From the NCBI RefSeq assembly GCF_009928485.1, contig NZ_JAABNP010000009.1, positions 114,723-178,722 of the forward strand: a stretch of DNA of 64,000 nucleotides. The letters run 5' to 3'. Under the pieces are notes generated by a model, which was not told the DNA's origin, made no database searches, and was given only the letters and a program-made list of their open reading frames with translations. The first letter of the stretch is position 1. Each line of letters begins with the position of its first letter. The stretch comes from Clostridium sp. C2-6-12 (GTDB taxonomy: Bacteria; Bacillota; Clostridia; Clostridiales; Clostridiaceae). Both the position numbers and the translations under genes were made by a program. This document shows, piece by piece, positions 1 through 8,230 of this stretch.

Positions 1-1
1 T

Positions 2-1126
2 GTAACAATTATTTCAATATATTTAGCTTCTAGAAAGGTAGTCCCAGAATCCTTTATACTTCTTGATTTAATGGTGAACTTTCTTGTTTTAAAAATACTA
101 TCTAAAGGAATGGCAGAAGACATTAATTTATTTGATTCAATAAAAAGAAGTATAAGAGGATATAGCAAAATATTAGAATTAATAGAAGATGAAAGTTTTA
201 ATTCTATATATTTAGCAAAATTAAAAAGTAAATTAAAAAATGATAATTTAAGCTGTAAAGAAGAAATGAAAAAATTCTCTAAAATATTAGATTGGGCAGG
301 AAATAGTAAATACAATGCATATTATTTAATCTTAAATGTTTTATTATTTTCAGATGTTTTTTTAATGAAAAACCTAGAAAAGTGGAGAGAGAAGAATGGT
401 GATAAACTTGAAAAATGGCTTGAAGTAATGCATGAAATAGATGCCTTAAACAGTATAGCTAATCTTTCCTTTGAAAATCCCAATTGGGCTTATCCAGTGA
501 TTTTGAAAGAAAATGAAATAGAAGGATTTAATGTTGCGCATCCTTTGCTAGGGAAAAAGGCTGTTAGAAATACTTTCTCTTTAAAAAATGAGCAAAAAGT
601 ATCATTGATTACAGGTTCTAATATGTCTGGAAAAAGTACATTTTTAAGAACAATTGGAGTGAACTTGCTTTTAAGTTACATTGGAGCTCCTGTTTGTGCA
701 GAAAGGTTTTCCTGTGGAATCATGAATATATACACTTGCATGAGAACGAAAGATAATTTGGAGGAAAGTATCTCTTCATTTTATGCTGAGATTTTGAGAA
801 TAAAAATATTAATAGAAGCTTGTAAAAGAGGGGAAAAAATATTTTTTCTTTTGGATGAAATATTTAAAGGAACTAATTCTAAGGATAGACACACTGGAGC
901 AATAGTACTAATTAAGCAGCTTCTTCAAAATGGAGGAGTTGGACTTGTTTCAACACATGACTTAGAATTATGTGATTTAGAAGAAGAAAATAAAAATATA
1001 ATAAATTATAACTTTAGAGAATTCTATGAAAATGATAAAATTAAGTTTGATTATATATTGAGAAAAGGAAAAAGTGAAACCCAAAATGCAATTCACTTAA
1101 TGAAGCTTGCAGGGATAGAAATATAG
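2..1126 (+). CDS. MutS-family ATPase, 3' part only
   Basis: The reading frame is open to the left edge of the window, so the gene starts outside it and the first ATG inside (position 71) is unlikely to be the true start. The fragment carries the MutS C-terminal ATPase: a Walker A loop (GSNMSGKST, about nt 612-641) and a Walker B segment LLDEIFKGTNS (about nt 850-882), followed by STHDLEL. No C-terminal Smr nuclease domain follows, so it is not a classic MutS2. It resembles the clostridial MutS-related membrane ATPases of about 600 residues, whose role is poorly defined. That membrane part would lie upstream and cannot be checked here. Family assignment is firm; function beyond DNA-repair-like ATPase is inference. 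Confidence 0.85.
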   Translation, partial: VTIISIYLASRKVVPESFILLDLMVNFLVLKILSKGMAEDINLFDSIKRSIRGYSKILELIEDESFNSIYLAKLKSKLKNDNLSCKEEMKKFSKILDWAGNSKYNAYYLILNVLLFSDVFLMKNLEKWREKNGDKLEKWLEVMHEIDALNSIANLSFENPNWAYPVILKENEIEGFNVAHPLLGKKAVRNTFSLKNEQKVSLITGSNMSGKSTFLRTIGVNLLLSYIGAPVCAERFSCGIMNIYTCMRTKDNLEESISSFYAEILRIKILIEACKRGEKIFFLLDEIFKGTNSKDRHTGAIVLIKQLLQNGGVGLVSTHDLELCDLEEENKNIINYNFREFYENDKIKFDYILRKGKSETQNAIHLMKLAGIEI

Positions 1127-1279
1127 AATTATCTAATTATATTTATTAGCTTAACGTGTTGTGCTAATTAAATTTAATAATGTCAAAATGGCGAAAAATG
1201 AATTATGAATTATTTAATATTCGTCAGTAATTAAACAATTCATAAACTAAAGTGATTTTAACAGCAGAAAGGAATAAAT

Positions 1280-2185
1280 ATGGGGTACATTATTATAGAT
1301 CTGGAGTTTAATAATTTAAAAAATATAACTAATTATCACAAGGATTTTTTTGAAAAGTATGGAGATTTTGAGTCAATGGACCTGGAAAATGAAATCATCG
1401 AAATAGGGGCTGTAAAGGTAGATAAATATATGAAACCTGTTAGTGAGATAAGGGAATATATTAAACCTAGCATATTTCCAGTTATTAATCCAGTTGTCAC
1501 TGAAATTACAAAGATAGACGCAGAGATATTAAATGAAAAAGGAGTAACTTTTGAAGAAGCTATAGGAAAGCTTAAAGATATGTTCGAAGAAGGAGATGTC
1601 CTTTGCTCATGGGCTAAGGATGATGTTGTGGAATTAATAATAAATGCCCATCATTATAATTATACGGATTTAAACTGGCTTAAGGAATATTTAGATATTC
1701 AAGAGTATACTACCAAAATGTTAGCTCATAAGAAAGCTTTGGGTCTTAAGGCAGCTTTAGATGAACTGAAAATTAAAGTAGATGAAACAAAGCTTCATGA
1801 TGCATTAAATGATGCCAAATATACAGTTGAAGTATTTAGAAGAGTATATAATTCAAGAGTTATTAAAAATTATCTCGTTGAAGATATATATAATATGCCA
1901 GCAATACATGTTTCAAACCTTGAAAATATTAAAGTTGATGAAGAGCAATTAAAATTAGAATGTCCTAAGTGTGGTAAAAAAATAAAAATGGAAACTTCTA
2001 TAAAACTTCTAAATTGGAGATTTGCTGGGGTTGGTATATGCCCAAAATGTAAAAATAATGTTTTATGTGAAGTTTTGGTTAAAAAGACTTTAAAAGGTGA
2101 AGAAGCGTATAATGAAATCAATACTATTATAAAAAATGAAATATATTTAAATTATATATATAAGTTGGAAAATTCCGATGAATAA
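1280..2185 (+). CDS. DEDDh 3'-5' exonuclease with C-terminal zinc ribbon
   Basis: The N-terminal 200 residues form an RNase T/DnaQ-type exonuclease. Acidic residues D7 and E9 (DLEFNN) form ExoI, an ExoII-like WAKDDVVEL segment lies near residue 113, and H173/D178 (HDALNDA) form ExoIII. This is the DEDDh pattern for two-metal cleavage of nucleic-acid 3' ends. A tail adds two CPKC knuckles (C228/C231 and C254/C257), a probable zinc ribbon for nucleic-acid binding. The start ATG follows AAAGGA by 7 nt. It resembles KapD-like exonucleases of Firmicutes, but the substrate cannot be deduced. It is preceded by 153 nt without a recognisable terminator and probably stands alone. Confidence 0.85.
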   Translation: MGYIIIDLEFNNLKNITNYHKDFFEKYGDFESMDLENEIIEIGAVKVDKYMKPVSEIREYIKPSIFPVINPVVTEITKIDAEILNEKGVTFEEAIGKLKDMFEEGDVLCSWAKDDVVELIINAHHYNYTDLNWLKEYLDIQEYTTKMLAHKKALGLKAALDELKIKVDETKLHDALNDAKYTVEVFRRVYNSRVIKNYLVEDIYNMPAIHVSNLENIKVDEEQLKLECPKCGKKIKMETSIKLLNWRFAGVGICPKCKNNVLCEVLVKKTLKGEEAYNEINTIIKNEIYLNYIYKLENSDE

Positions 2186-2310
2186 AGGCGCTTTTTTATA
2201 AATATTCACGAATAAGTAATAATTTCGCTAAAGAATTTTGAGTATATATATGATAAAATAGACCTATAAGTAAAAATCAAATGAATACAATTAATGAAAG
2301 GATTTTATTT

Positions 2311-2760
2311 ATGAATATAGCCTTTTTTCTTACACCTAAAAGCGAGGTTGTTTGCGCTCAGCAAGATGCAACTATGAGACAAGTTATGGAGAAGATGGAA
2401 CGTTACGGTTATACTGCAATACCTGTAATAAATAAAGAAGGAAAGTATGTAGGAACTTTAACTGAAGGGGATTTGCTATGGAAATTAAAAAATACAGATA
2501 ATTTAAATTTCAAAAACACTGAATCTATAAAGGTTAAAGAAATAGAGAGAAGAAGAATCCATAAGCCAGTATCTATAACTTCAAATATAGAAAGCCTGAT
2601 ATCATTGGCAGTAAGCCAAAACTTTGTACCAGTAACTGATGATGATGGGACATTTATAGGGATAATAAAAAGAAGTGATATAATAAATTATTGTTTTAAT
2701 GAAATGGAAAAGAGAAAAGATTTAGAAATACAGCAATTTTCAATGTACGACGAAGGTTAA
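2311..2760 (+). CDS. Paired CBS-domain protein
   Basis: This protein of about 149 residues consists almost entirely of two CBS motifs: one at the N-terminus (AIPVINKEGKYVGTLTEGDL) and one at the C-terminus (FVPVTDDDGTFIGIIKRSD). CBS pairs bind adenosyl ligands such as AMP, ATP or SAM and usually act as sensors. No catalytic domain is attached. I place the start at 2311 rather than the upstream in-frame ATG at 2281, because GAAAGGA (2296-2302) sits 8 nt before 2311 whereas 2281 has no ribosome binding site. The ligand and partner are unknown. Confidence 0.85.
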   Translation: MNIAFFLTPKSEVVCAQQDATMRQVMEKMERYGYTAIPVINKEGKYVGTLTEGDLLWKLKNTDNLNFKNTESIKVKEIERRRIHKPVSITSNIESLISLAVSQNFVPVTDDDGTFIGIIKRSDIINYCFNEMEKRKDLEIQQFSMYDEG

Positions 2761-2765
2761 AATAA

Positions 2766-2808
2766 TAAGCAGAGGTTATTTAAATTTACTTTAAACGACC
2801 TCTGCTTA
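2766..2808. terminator. Bidirectional terminator between CBS gene and Cys-rich gene
   Basis: An 11-bp perfect inverted repeat (arms 2766-2776 and 2798-2808, TAAGCAGAGGT) lies between two convergent genes, with AT-rich flanks on both sides. It can serve both transcripts. Confidence 0.75.
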
Positions 2809-2828
2809 GTTATTTATTTAGATAAATA

Positions 2829-3482
2829 TTACTCTGCACACTGATAAGTTTCAACCACAAAATCAAATTCTTCTGGATCAGTTATTTCACCATATGAGTC
2901 TTCTTTGATTCCAGGATAATAATAAAGTACTAATTTATCGTTAGAATCACTTGAATTTTGTAATAAGATATATAATTTATCTAATTTACAATCCTCTACA
3001 ACAGCTAAAACCTTATATTTTGAAGCTCTTCCAGTATCATTGTTAGTAAGATCTAATGTAAAATCATCAAATTTTCTAACATTTACTTTTGCTTTATCAC
3101 AAAAGTAAAGCATAGAGCCGCTTCTACAGCTTGAGCATTTTTTAAAATTACATTCAAAGGCACAGTTTAAACAAGTGCAATGAGAACATTTTTCTAATTG
3201 TTTGAAGCTTTCTCTGTGTTTTGCCTTATAATCTTGAAGTAATTCAATAGCTGGATTTGATTTAAACATTGAAAATAGAGATTTCTTTTTTGATTCTGTT
3301 TCAGCTGAATCCAACAACTTAACATACTCTTGAAGAATAGGTGCTTTTACAACATATTTTCTTATATTTAAATCTCTTTCTGAGACAAAAGGGGAGATTT
3401 CGCTTATGGCATAAGCTACATCAGTATAAATTTTTCCCCAGTGTCTTGTTTCTGCATTAATAAAGTCCATACCATTATCCAT
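2829..3482 (-). CDS. Cys-rich conserved hypothetical protein, pspA operon
   Basis: I do not recognise a named family. The 217-residue protein has no signal peptide or membrane helix. Its middle holds a dense cysteine cluster: about eight Cys in 30 residues, with several CxxC spacings (CSHC, CLNC, CSSC) and a following FC. This looks like a metal-binding module. The C-terminal 90 residues look like a beta-rich domain. AGGTG lies 6 nt before the ATG at 3482, and only 8 nt separate it from the upstream pspA-like gene, so the two are co-transcribed. By position it may act with PspA in membrane stress, but this is inference. Confidence 0.7.
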   Translation of the reverse strand: MDNGMDFINAETRHWGKIYTDVAYAISEISPFVSERDLNIRKYVVKAPILQEYVKLLDSAETESKKKSLFSMFKSNPAIELLQDYKAKHRESFKQLEKCSHCTCLNCAFECNFKKCSSCRSGSMLYFCDKAKVNVRKFDDFTLDLTNNDTGRASKYKVLAVVEDCKLDKLYILLQNSSDSNDKLVLYYYPGIKEDSYGEITDPEEFDFVVETYQCAE

Positions 3483-3490
3483 ATTTTCAC

Positions 3491-4144
3491 CTAGTTATTA
3501 GATTTATATTTTGCTAATTCAAGATCTAAATCAACTTCGTCTAATTTTTCGAATTCACTTTCAAAATTATCGACGTTTCTTAATTCACCTAAACCTTGAG
3601 CAAGTGATTCTTTTCTTTGAATTTTTCTTTCAATACTATCAATTTGAATTGAGTTACTCTTAGTTTGTACATTTGCAAGAACTTCATTTACTTTTTGAGA
3701 AGCTTCAGCATTTGCAAATCTTGCAGCAGCTTCATCTCTGTAGTTTCTAGTCTTTGTAATTTCTTCTTCTAAAGCACGAAGGTTTGCTTTGATTGTATCT
3801 GCTTGAGTTTTTGCATTATCATAACTTGCTTGAAGGGATGTTACCTTTTTATCAGTTTCAACCTTTTTAGCCAAAGCTCTTTTAGCTAGATCTTCATTTC
3901 CTTTACTTAAAGCTAATTTTACTTTTTGGTCATAATCTTCAGATTCTTTTTTTGCAAGAGTTAATTTCTTTTCAATTTCATGAACATTACCTAAAATTTG
4001 AGCTGAACTTAATTTAGCTTTATTAAATTGCTCGTCCATATCTCTTAATTTTTGATCTAATAGCTCTACTGGATTCTCCATTTCATCTAATGTAGCATTT
4101 ACTTTTCCTTTAATCATATTTGACATTCTTGTAAAAATTCCCAT
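3491..4144 (-). CDS. pspA: PspA/IM30 family protein
   Basis: The 217-residue, highly charged, alpha-helical protein begins MGIFTRMSNMIKGKVNATLD, as in PspA/IM30/LiaH proteins. It contains the expected NPVELLDQKLRDMDEQ segment and long coiled-coil heptads through residues 25-190. The family binds stressed inner membranes, forms ESCRT-III-like rods and preserves membrane integrity under envelope stress. A good GGAGG site precedes the ATG. It sits between a Ser-rich membrane protein (20 bp upstream) and a Cys-rich protein (8 bp downstream). No PspF or LiaRS regulator is next to it. Assignment to the family is firm; whether it functions like LiaH or Vipp1 is open. Confidence 0.9.
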   Translation of the reverse strand: MGIFTRMSNMIKGKVNATLDEMENPVELLDQKLRDMDEQFNKAKLSSAQILGNVHEIEKKLTLAKKESEDYDQKVKLALSKGNEDLAKRALAKKVETDKKVTSLQASYDNAKTQADTIKANLRALEEEITKTRNYRDEAAARFANAEASQKVNEVLANVQTKSNSIQIDSIERKIQRKESLAQGLGELRNVDNFESEFEKLDEVDLDLELAKYKSNN

Positions 4145-4164
4145 GTTAATACCTCCAAAAATTT

Positions 4165-4917
4165 TTATTTTCTCTTTTTATTTAAATATATTTTTATTAA
4201 GAATATTGCTATCGCAAATATTACTAACAAAACTAAAGCATTAATTATTGAGCTAGAAGCGGAACCAAAGTAAAATGGTCTGTAGAAGCCACCACCCCAG
4301 CCTCCAAAGAAGAATGGGAAGAAGGAACTACGGCTTGAGCCCGTATTATAGTTTTGTGTATTACTGCTTTTATTATCATTTGTATTGCTTCCCGAATTGT
4401 TATTTGTGGTACTCGAGGAGTCTTGTGATTTATTCTTGTCCGTTGTGGAATATGAACCGCTTTTAAATCCTGCTGAAGCACCAGCACTTTTTTGAGTTGA
4501 GCCAGAATCAGAAGTTGAACTAGAATCAGAACTTGAACTTGATTCTGAAGAAGAACTCGAATTAGGGGTTGTCTTCGAACTGTTGCTACCACTTGAAAAA
4601 TCACCTGATTTAAAGCCTTCAGCACTTTTGGAGCTACTGCTGGACTCTGAAGAGGTACTGCTAGAAGGTTTACTCTTTGAACCACTTACAGAACCAGAAC
4701 TAAATCCACTCTTTGAACTTGAACTCCCACTTGATTTACTACTAGAACTAGATCTGCTTCCACCTCCACTGGATTTTGCATAGGCCACAGTAGTAGTATC
4801 AGAGGTAATTATACCTGTACTGAATAAAGCATCTAAGGGTAAATTTGAAAATGTAAAAATAAATGTTAAAAATATGGTTAAAACATATTTTTTCTTAATC
4901 CCATGAATAGTGATCAC
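4165..4917 (-). CDS. Ser-rich exported or membrane protein upstream of pspA
   Basis: The product has an N-terminal hydrophobic signal-like segment, about 140 residues of Ser/Gly/Lys/Asn low complexity, a Gly/Phe-rich patch (FFPFFFGGWGGGF) and a C-terminal membrane helix with a basic tail (YLNKKRK). It is probably anchored with the Ser-rich region outside. No catalytic motif is visible. The start is doubtful. The open frame begins with GTG at 4917, but that codon lies inside the near-perfect Shine-Dalgarno AAGGGGTGATC. The ATG ideally placed for that site (4904) is in the +1 frame and stops after eight codons. One extra A in the six-A run at 4888-4893 would join the two. Function is unknown; the operon position suggests an envelope-stress role. 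Confidence 0.65.
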   Translation of the reverse strand: MITIHGIKKKYVLTIFLTFIFTFSNLPLDALFSTGIITSDTTTVAYAKSSGGGSRSSSSSKSSGSSSSKSGFSSGSVSGSKSKPSSSTSSESSSSSKSAEGFKSGDFSSGSNSSKTTPNSSSSSESSSSSDSSSTSDSGSTQKSAGASAGFKSGSYSTTDKNKSQDSSSTTNNNSGSNTNDNKSSNTQNYNTGSSRSSFFPFFFGGWGGGFYRPFYFGSASSSIINALVLLVIFAIAIFLIKIYLNKKRK

Positions 4918-5122
4918 CCCTTAAAAGATTATGTATTTATTATATATAAAAGAAGATCTATAAACAATGTTTAAAAAAGCTTAAAAAACATCAAAAACGA
5001 CGATTAGAATAAAATATCACAATTAAAGGTTTGAAAAACTAACGTTTAATAGTTTTATCTAATCCTTTAAGAGTTATTCAATACTGCTTTATTTGCATTG
5101 TTTATAGTTAATATATAATTAC

Positions 5123-5150
5123 TTGAAATAAATTTCCTTATAAGTATATT
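5123..5150 (+). promoter_or_regulatory. Predicted promoter of the S1-protein gene
   Basis: TTGAAA (5123-5128) is separated by 16 bp from TATATT (5145-5150). This is the best sigma-A-like match in the 319-bp divergent region 4918-5236. The predicted start falls near 5157, inside a perfect palindrome. The rest of the region is AT-rich with nothing else recognised. Confidence 0.5.
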
Positions 5151-5152
5151 AT

Positions 5153-5168
5153 AGTACATTAATGTACT
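5153..5168. promoter_or_regulatory. Perfect 16-bp palindrome at predicted transcription start
   Basis: AGTACATTAATGTACT is a perfect 8+8 dyad directly downstream of the predicted -10 box. Its position suits a repressor operator. I cannot assign a regulator. Confidence 0.45.
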
Positions 5169-5236
5169 TGTATAAACGTTTTTATTAGATTAATATTATA
5201 GGTAGAATTTATTTATAATTTAAGGAGTGATTTTTG

Positions 5237-6394
5237 ATGTCTAATGAAGAATTACAAGGCAGCATGGGCGATTTTTTAAAAGATTATGATGTAAAGAAGT
5301 TAAACAGGGGAGAAATATTAAAAGGCAGAGTTATTGAGGTAAATGATAAAGAAGTTTCTGTTAATATAAACTATGCTTTTGATGGGTTAATATCTAAGGA
5401 AGAATTATCATCAGATGGAAGAGATCCTAGAGAAGTAGTTAAAAAAGATGATGAGATAGATGTTTATGTTTTATCTCCAAATGATGGAGAAGGTTATGTT
5501 GAACTTTCATTAGTAAGGGTTTTAGCAATTAAAGAAAAAGAAGATGTAAAAAAAGCCTTTAAGGAACAAAAAAATATTATAGTTAAAGTTAAAGAAGAAA
5601 CTAAAGGCGGAGTAATTGCTTATTATGGTAATATAAGAGTATTTATTCCAGGTTCTCTTGCAAGTAGAGAAAGAATAGAGCTAAGCACTTTAATTGGAAA
5701 AGAACTTGAAATTAAAATTACAGAATTAGATTTTAACAATAATAAAGTTGTAGGTTCAAGAAGAGTACTTGAAGAAGAGGAGTACAATAAAAATAAAAAA
5801 GCTATATGGGATACTTTAAAAGAAGGTGAAAAAAGACAAGGGGTTGTAAAAAAGCTTGTTAAATTTGGAGCTTTTGTTGACATTGGTGGAGTAGAAGGAT
5901 TAATTCATCTTTCAGACTTATCTTGGGAAAGAGTAAATAGAGCAGAAGATGTGGTTAAAGAAGGCGATAAAGTAGAAGTATTCATAGGAAGTGTAGATAA
6001 AGAAAAAGAAAGATTATCTTTAATATTAAAGGATGTAGCTAAAGAACCATGGACAGTTCATGGCGGAAATATTAAAGAAGGCGATATAATAGAAGGAAAA
6101 GTGGTTAGACTTACTTCTTTTGGAGCTTTTGTTGAATTATTTGATGGAATAGAAGGGTTAGTACATATATCAGAAATTACTGATGAACATATAACAAAGC
6201 CAGCAGATGTATTAGAACTAAATCAAAAGGTAAAAGTAAAGGTATTAAATTTTGATAGAGAACAAAAGAAAATTGCTTTAAGCATTAAAGATACTGTGGA
6301 GCCAGATAGAGAATACCTTAATTACGTTGATAACGAGGATGAGGAAGCAGGAACATCTTTAGGTGATTTATTAAAAGGATTTAAGTTTGATTAA
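5237..6394 (+). CDS. rpsA: Ribosomal protein S1-like, four S1 domains
   Basis: The 385-residue protein is built from four S1 OB-fold RNA-binding repeats, at roughly residues 21-90, 105-170, 190-262 and 277-346. The last two are the most canonical (VKFGAFVDIGGVEGLIHLSDLSW and LTSFGAFVELFDGIEGLVHISEI, shown here only as markers of the fold). It has an acidic C-terminus. Firmicute S1-like proteins of this length bind mRNA and associate with the small ribosomal subunit. Their role is less essential than in E. coli, where S1 has six repeats. I use ATG 5237, 9 nt after AAGGAG, instead of the TTG one codon upstream. Here it stands alone, not fused to IspH as in some clostridia. Confidence 0.88.
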   Translation: MSNEELQGSMGDFLKDYDVKKLNRGEILKGRVIEVNDKEVSVNINYAFDGLISKEELSSDGRDPREVVKKDDEIDVYVLSPNDGEGYVELSLVRVLAIKEKEDVKKAFKEQKNIIVKVKEETKGGVIAYYGNIRVFIPGSLASRERIELSTLIGKELEIKITELDFNNNKVVGSRRVLEEEEYNKNKKAIWDTLKEGEKRQGVVKKLVKFGAFVDIGGVEGLIHLSDLSWERVNRAEDVVKEGDKVEVFIGSVDKEKERLSLILKDVAKEPWTVHGGNIKEGDIIEGKVVRLTSFGAFVELFDGIEGLVHISEITDEHITKPADVLELNQKVKVKVLNFDREQKKIALSIKDTVEPDREYLNYVDNEDEEAGTSLGDLLKGFKFD

Positions 6395-6463
6395 CAATTT
6401 AAAGTTAAGAGTTATGAGTTGAGGAACAAAGTCCTACGGACTTGGAAATAAATAAGAATTAAG

Positions 6464-6504
6464 GCACTGTCAATCAAATGAATTTAATTGACAGTGCTTT
6501 TTTA
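6464..6504 (+). terminator. Terminator of the S1-protein gene
   Basis: An 11-bp stem GCACTGTCAAT (6464-6474 with 6487-6497) is followed by a T-run, giving a typical intrinsic terminator. The 70 nt between the stop codon and the stem contain a copy of a short dispersed intergenic sequence (see 29809). Confidence 0.85.
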
Positions 6505-6525
6505 TAATATATCATCAAATAATGC

Positions 6526-6577
6526 AAAAAAGAATGTAGCTGGGTTTGATTAAACAAATCCAGCTACATTCTTTTTT
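6526..6577 (-). terminator. Terminator of pyruvate kinase gene
   Basis: A 23-bp stem with one wobble (6526-6548 with 6555-6577) has A-runs on its left edge, which read as the U-tract for the minus-strand pyk transcript. The right edge also has a T-run, so it can work in both directions. Confidence 0.8.
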
Positions 6578-6645
6578 GTATTATACAATTTCCAAAGGAA
6601 ATTGAACCTAAACTCTGAACTTACAATTCAGAACTATTTATTGAA

Positions 6646-8064
6646 TTAAATTTTTTCTATCTTTAACATATTAGTTCCGCCAGTATGAGTTGTTGGCATT
6701 CCAGCAGCAACTATTATGTCATCTCCAGGTTGAGTTAAACCTAATTTATGAAGCGTGTTTTTAGCTTCTTCTAAGATTTGATCTGTTGTGTTGAACATTT
6801 CACATTTTATAGGGCATATACCGAAGTTTAAGTTTAATCCTCTTCTTACTTGATCATAAGGAGTTATAGCTATAATTGGAGCTTTAACTCTATATCTAGA
6901 AAGTATTCTAGCAGTTGCACCACTCTTTGTAGCAGCAACAATAGCTTTTGCATGTAACATGTTTGCAGTTCTACAAGCTGAATAGCTTATTGCAGATGCA
7001 TAATCATTAAGAGATGGATCTCTAAGTTTTGAAGTTAAATGATCATAATCTAAATATTCTTCGGCTTCTTGAGCTATTTTTGACATTGTTTTTGCAGCTT
7101 CTATAGGGAATAAACCAGAAGCACTTTCACCACTTAGCATTATTGCATCAGTACCGTCAAAGATAGCGTTGCAGATATCACTTGCTTCTGCTCTAGTTGG
7201 AAGTGAATTTCTGATCATTGAATCAAGCATTTGAGTTGCAGTTATTACAACTTTACCAGCTTCATTACATTTTTTGATGATTTGTTTTTGGATTATTGGA
7301 ACTCTTTGAATTGGAATCTCAACACCCATATCGCCTCTGGCAACCATTACAGCGTCAGTTACTTGGATTATAGAATCCATATTATCTACACCTTCTTGGT
7401 TTTCTATCTTAGCGATTACTTTTATATGTTCACCGTGATTTTCTTTTAATACTTTCTTTACATCTAAAACATCACTAGCTTTTCTGATGAAAGAAGCAGC
7501 TATAAAGTCAACACCCATTTTACATCCGAATTTAATATCTTCAATATCTTTTTCTGTGATAGATGGTAATTTAATTACTACATTAGGTACATTAACACCT
7601 TTATGATTCTTAATTTCACCACCAACTACTACTGTTGTATGAATAGTTTTTCCATCAACACCAGTAACTTTAAATTTTAATAAACCATCATCAACAAGAA
7701 TTTTTCCACCAACTTTTATGTCTTGATAAAGAACATCATATGAAATAGAACATCTCTTTTCATCACCAAGAATTTCTTCTCCACAAATGAAATCAAAATT
7801 ATCTCCTTCATGAAGAGTTACTCCATCGTTAACAAAGTTATGTGTTCTGATTTTTGGCCCTTTTATGTCTAGGACAATTGCTGTTGCAGAATTCATTTCC
7901 TTACGTATACGTTGGATTAATTCAATTTTTTCTGCATGTGATTCGTGTGTACCATGAGAAAAGTTTAATCTTGCTGCGCTCATTCCAATTTCAATGAACT
8001 TTCTTAAAGTTTCCTCATTGTCACTTGCTGGACCAATAGTAAAAATCATTTTCGTTTTTTGCAT
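6646..8064 (-). CDS. pyk: Pyruvate kinase
   Basis: The enzyme converts phosphoenolpyruvate and ADP to pyruvate and ATP, the last step of glycolysis, in the cytoplasm. The 472-residue protein begins MQKTKMIFTIGPASD and carries NFSHGTHESH, the catalytic Lys segment IKVIAKIENQEG and the metal-binding MVARGDMGVEIP. A C-terminal allosteric domain ends in NMLKIEKI. It lacks the extra PEP-utiliser-like domain found at the C-terminus of some Bacillus and clostridial isozymes of about 585 residues. The start is supported by a GAGGTG site. No pfkA precedes it, so it is monocistronic, with a strong terminator downstream. Confidence 0.97.
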   Translation of the reverse strand: MQKTKMIFTIGPASDNEETLRKFIEIGMSAARLNFSHGTHESHAEKIELIQRIRKEMNSATAIVLDIKGPKIRTHNFVNDGVTLHEGDNFDFICGEEILGDEKRCSISYDVLYQDIKVGGKILVDDGLLKFKVTGVDGKTIHTTVVVGGEIKNHKGVNVPNVVIKLPSITEKDIEDIKFGCKMGVDFIAASFIRKASDVLDVKKVLKENHGEHIKVIAKIENQEGVDNMDSIIQVTDAVMVARGDMGVEIPIQRVPIIQKQIIKKCNEAGKVVITATQMLDSMIRNSLPTRAEASDICNAIFDGTDAIMLSGESASGLFPIEAAKTMSKIAQEAEEYLDYDHLTSKLRDPSLNDYASAISYSACRTANMLHAKAIVAATKSGATARILSRYRVKAPIIAITPYDQVRRGLNLNFGICPIKCEMFNTTDQILEEAKNTLHKLGLTQPGDDIIVAAGMPTTHTGGTNMLKIEKI

Positions 8065-8230
8065 ATAGACACCTCACATTAAAATTTTATACATTATACT
8101 TATAGTGTGTAAAATATAAATCATAAAATAACAAAAATTTAAATAATTAATTAGTATTTTATGATAAACTAAGAAAAAAGATATGTATAATGATATTTTA
8201 TCACATATTTGACGAAAGGAAGAGTAAAGT

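Noticed and set aside
4245..4685. 146-codon frame within the Ser-rich gene, other frame
   Set aside because: Low-complexity Ser codons give open frames in all phases. The Ser-rich frame has the signal peptide and terminal helix.
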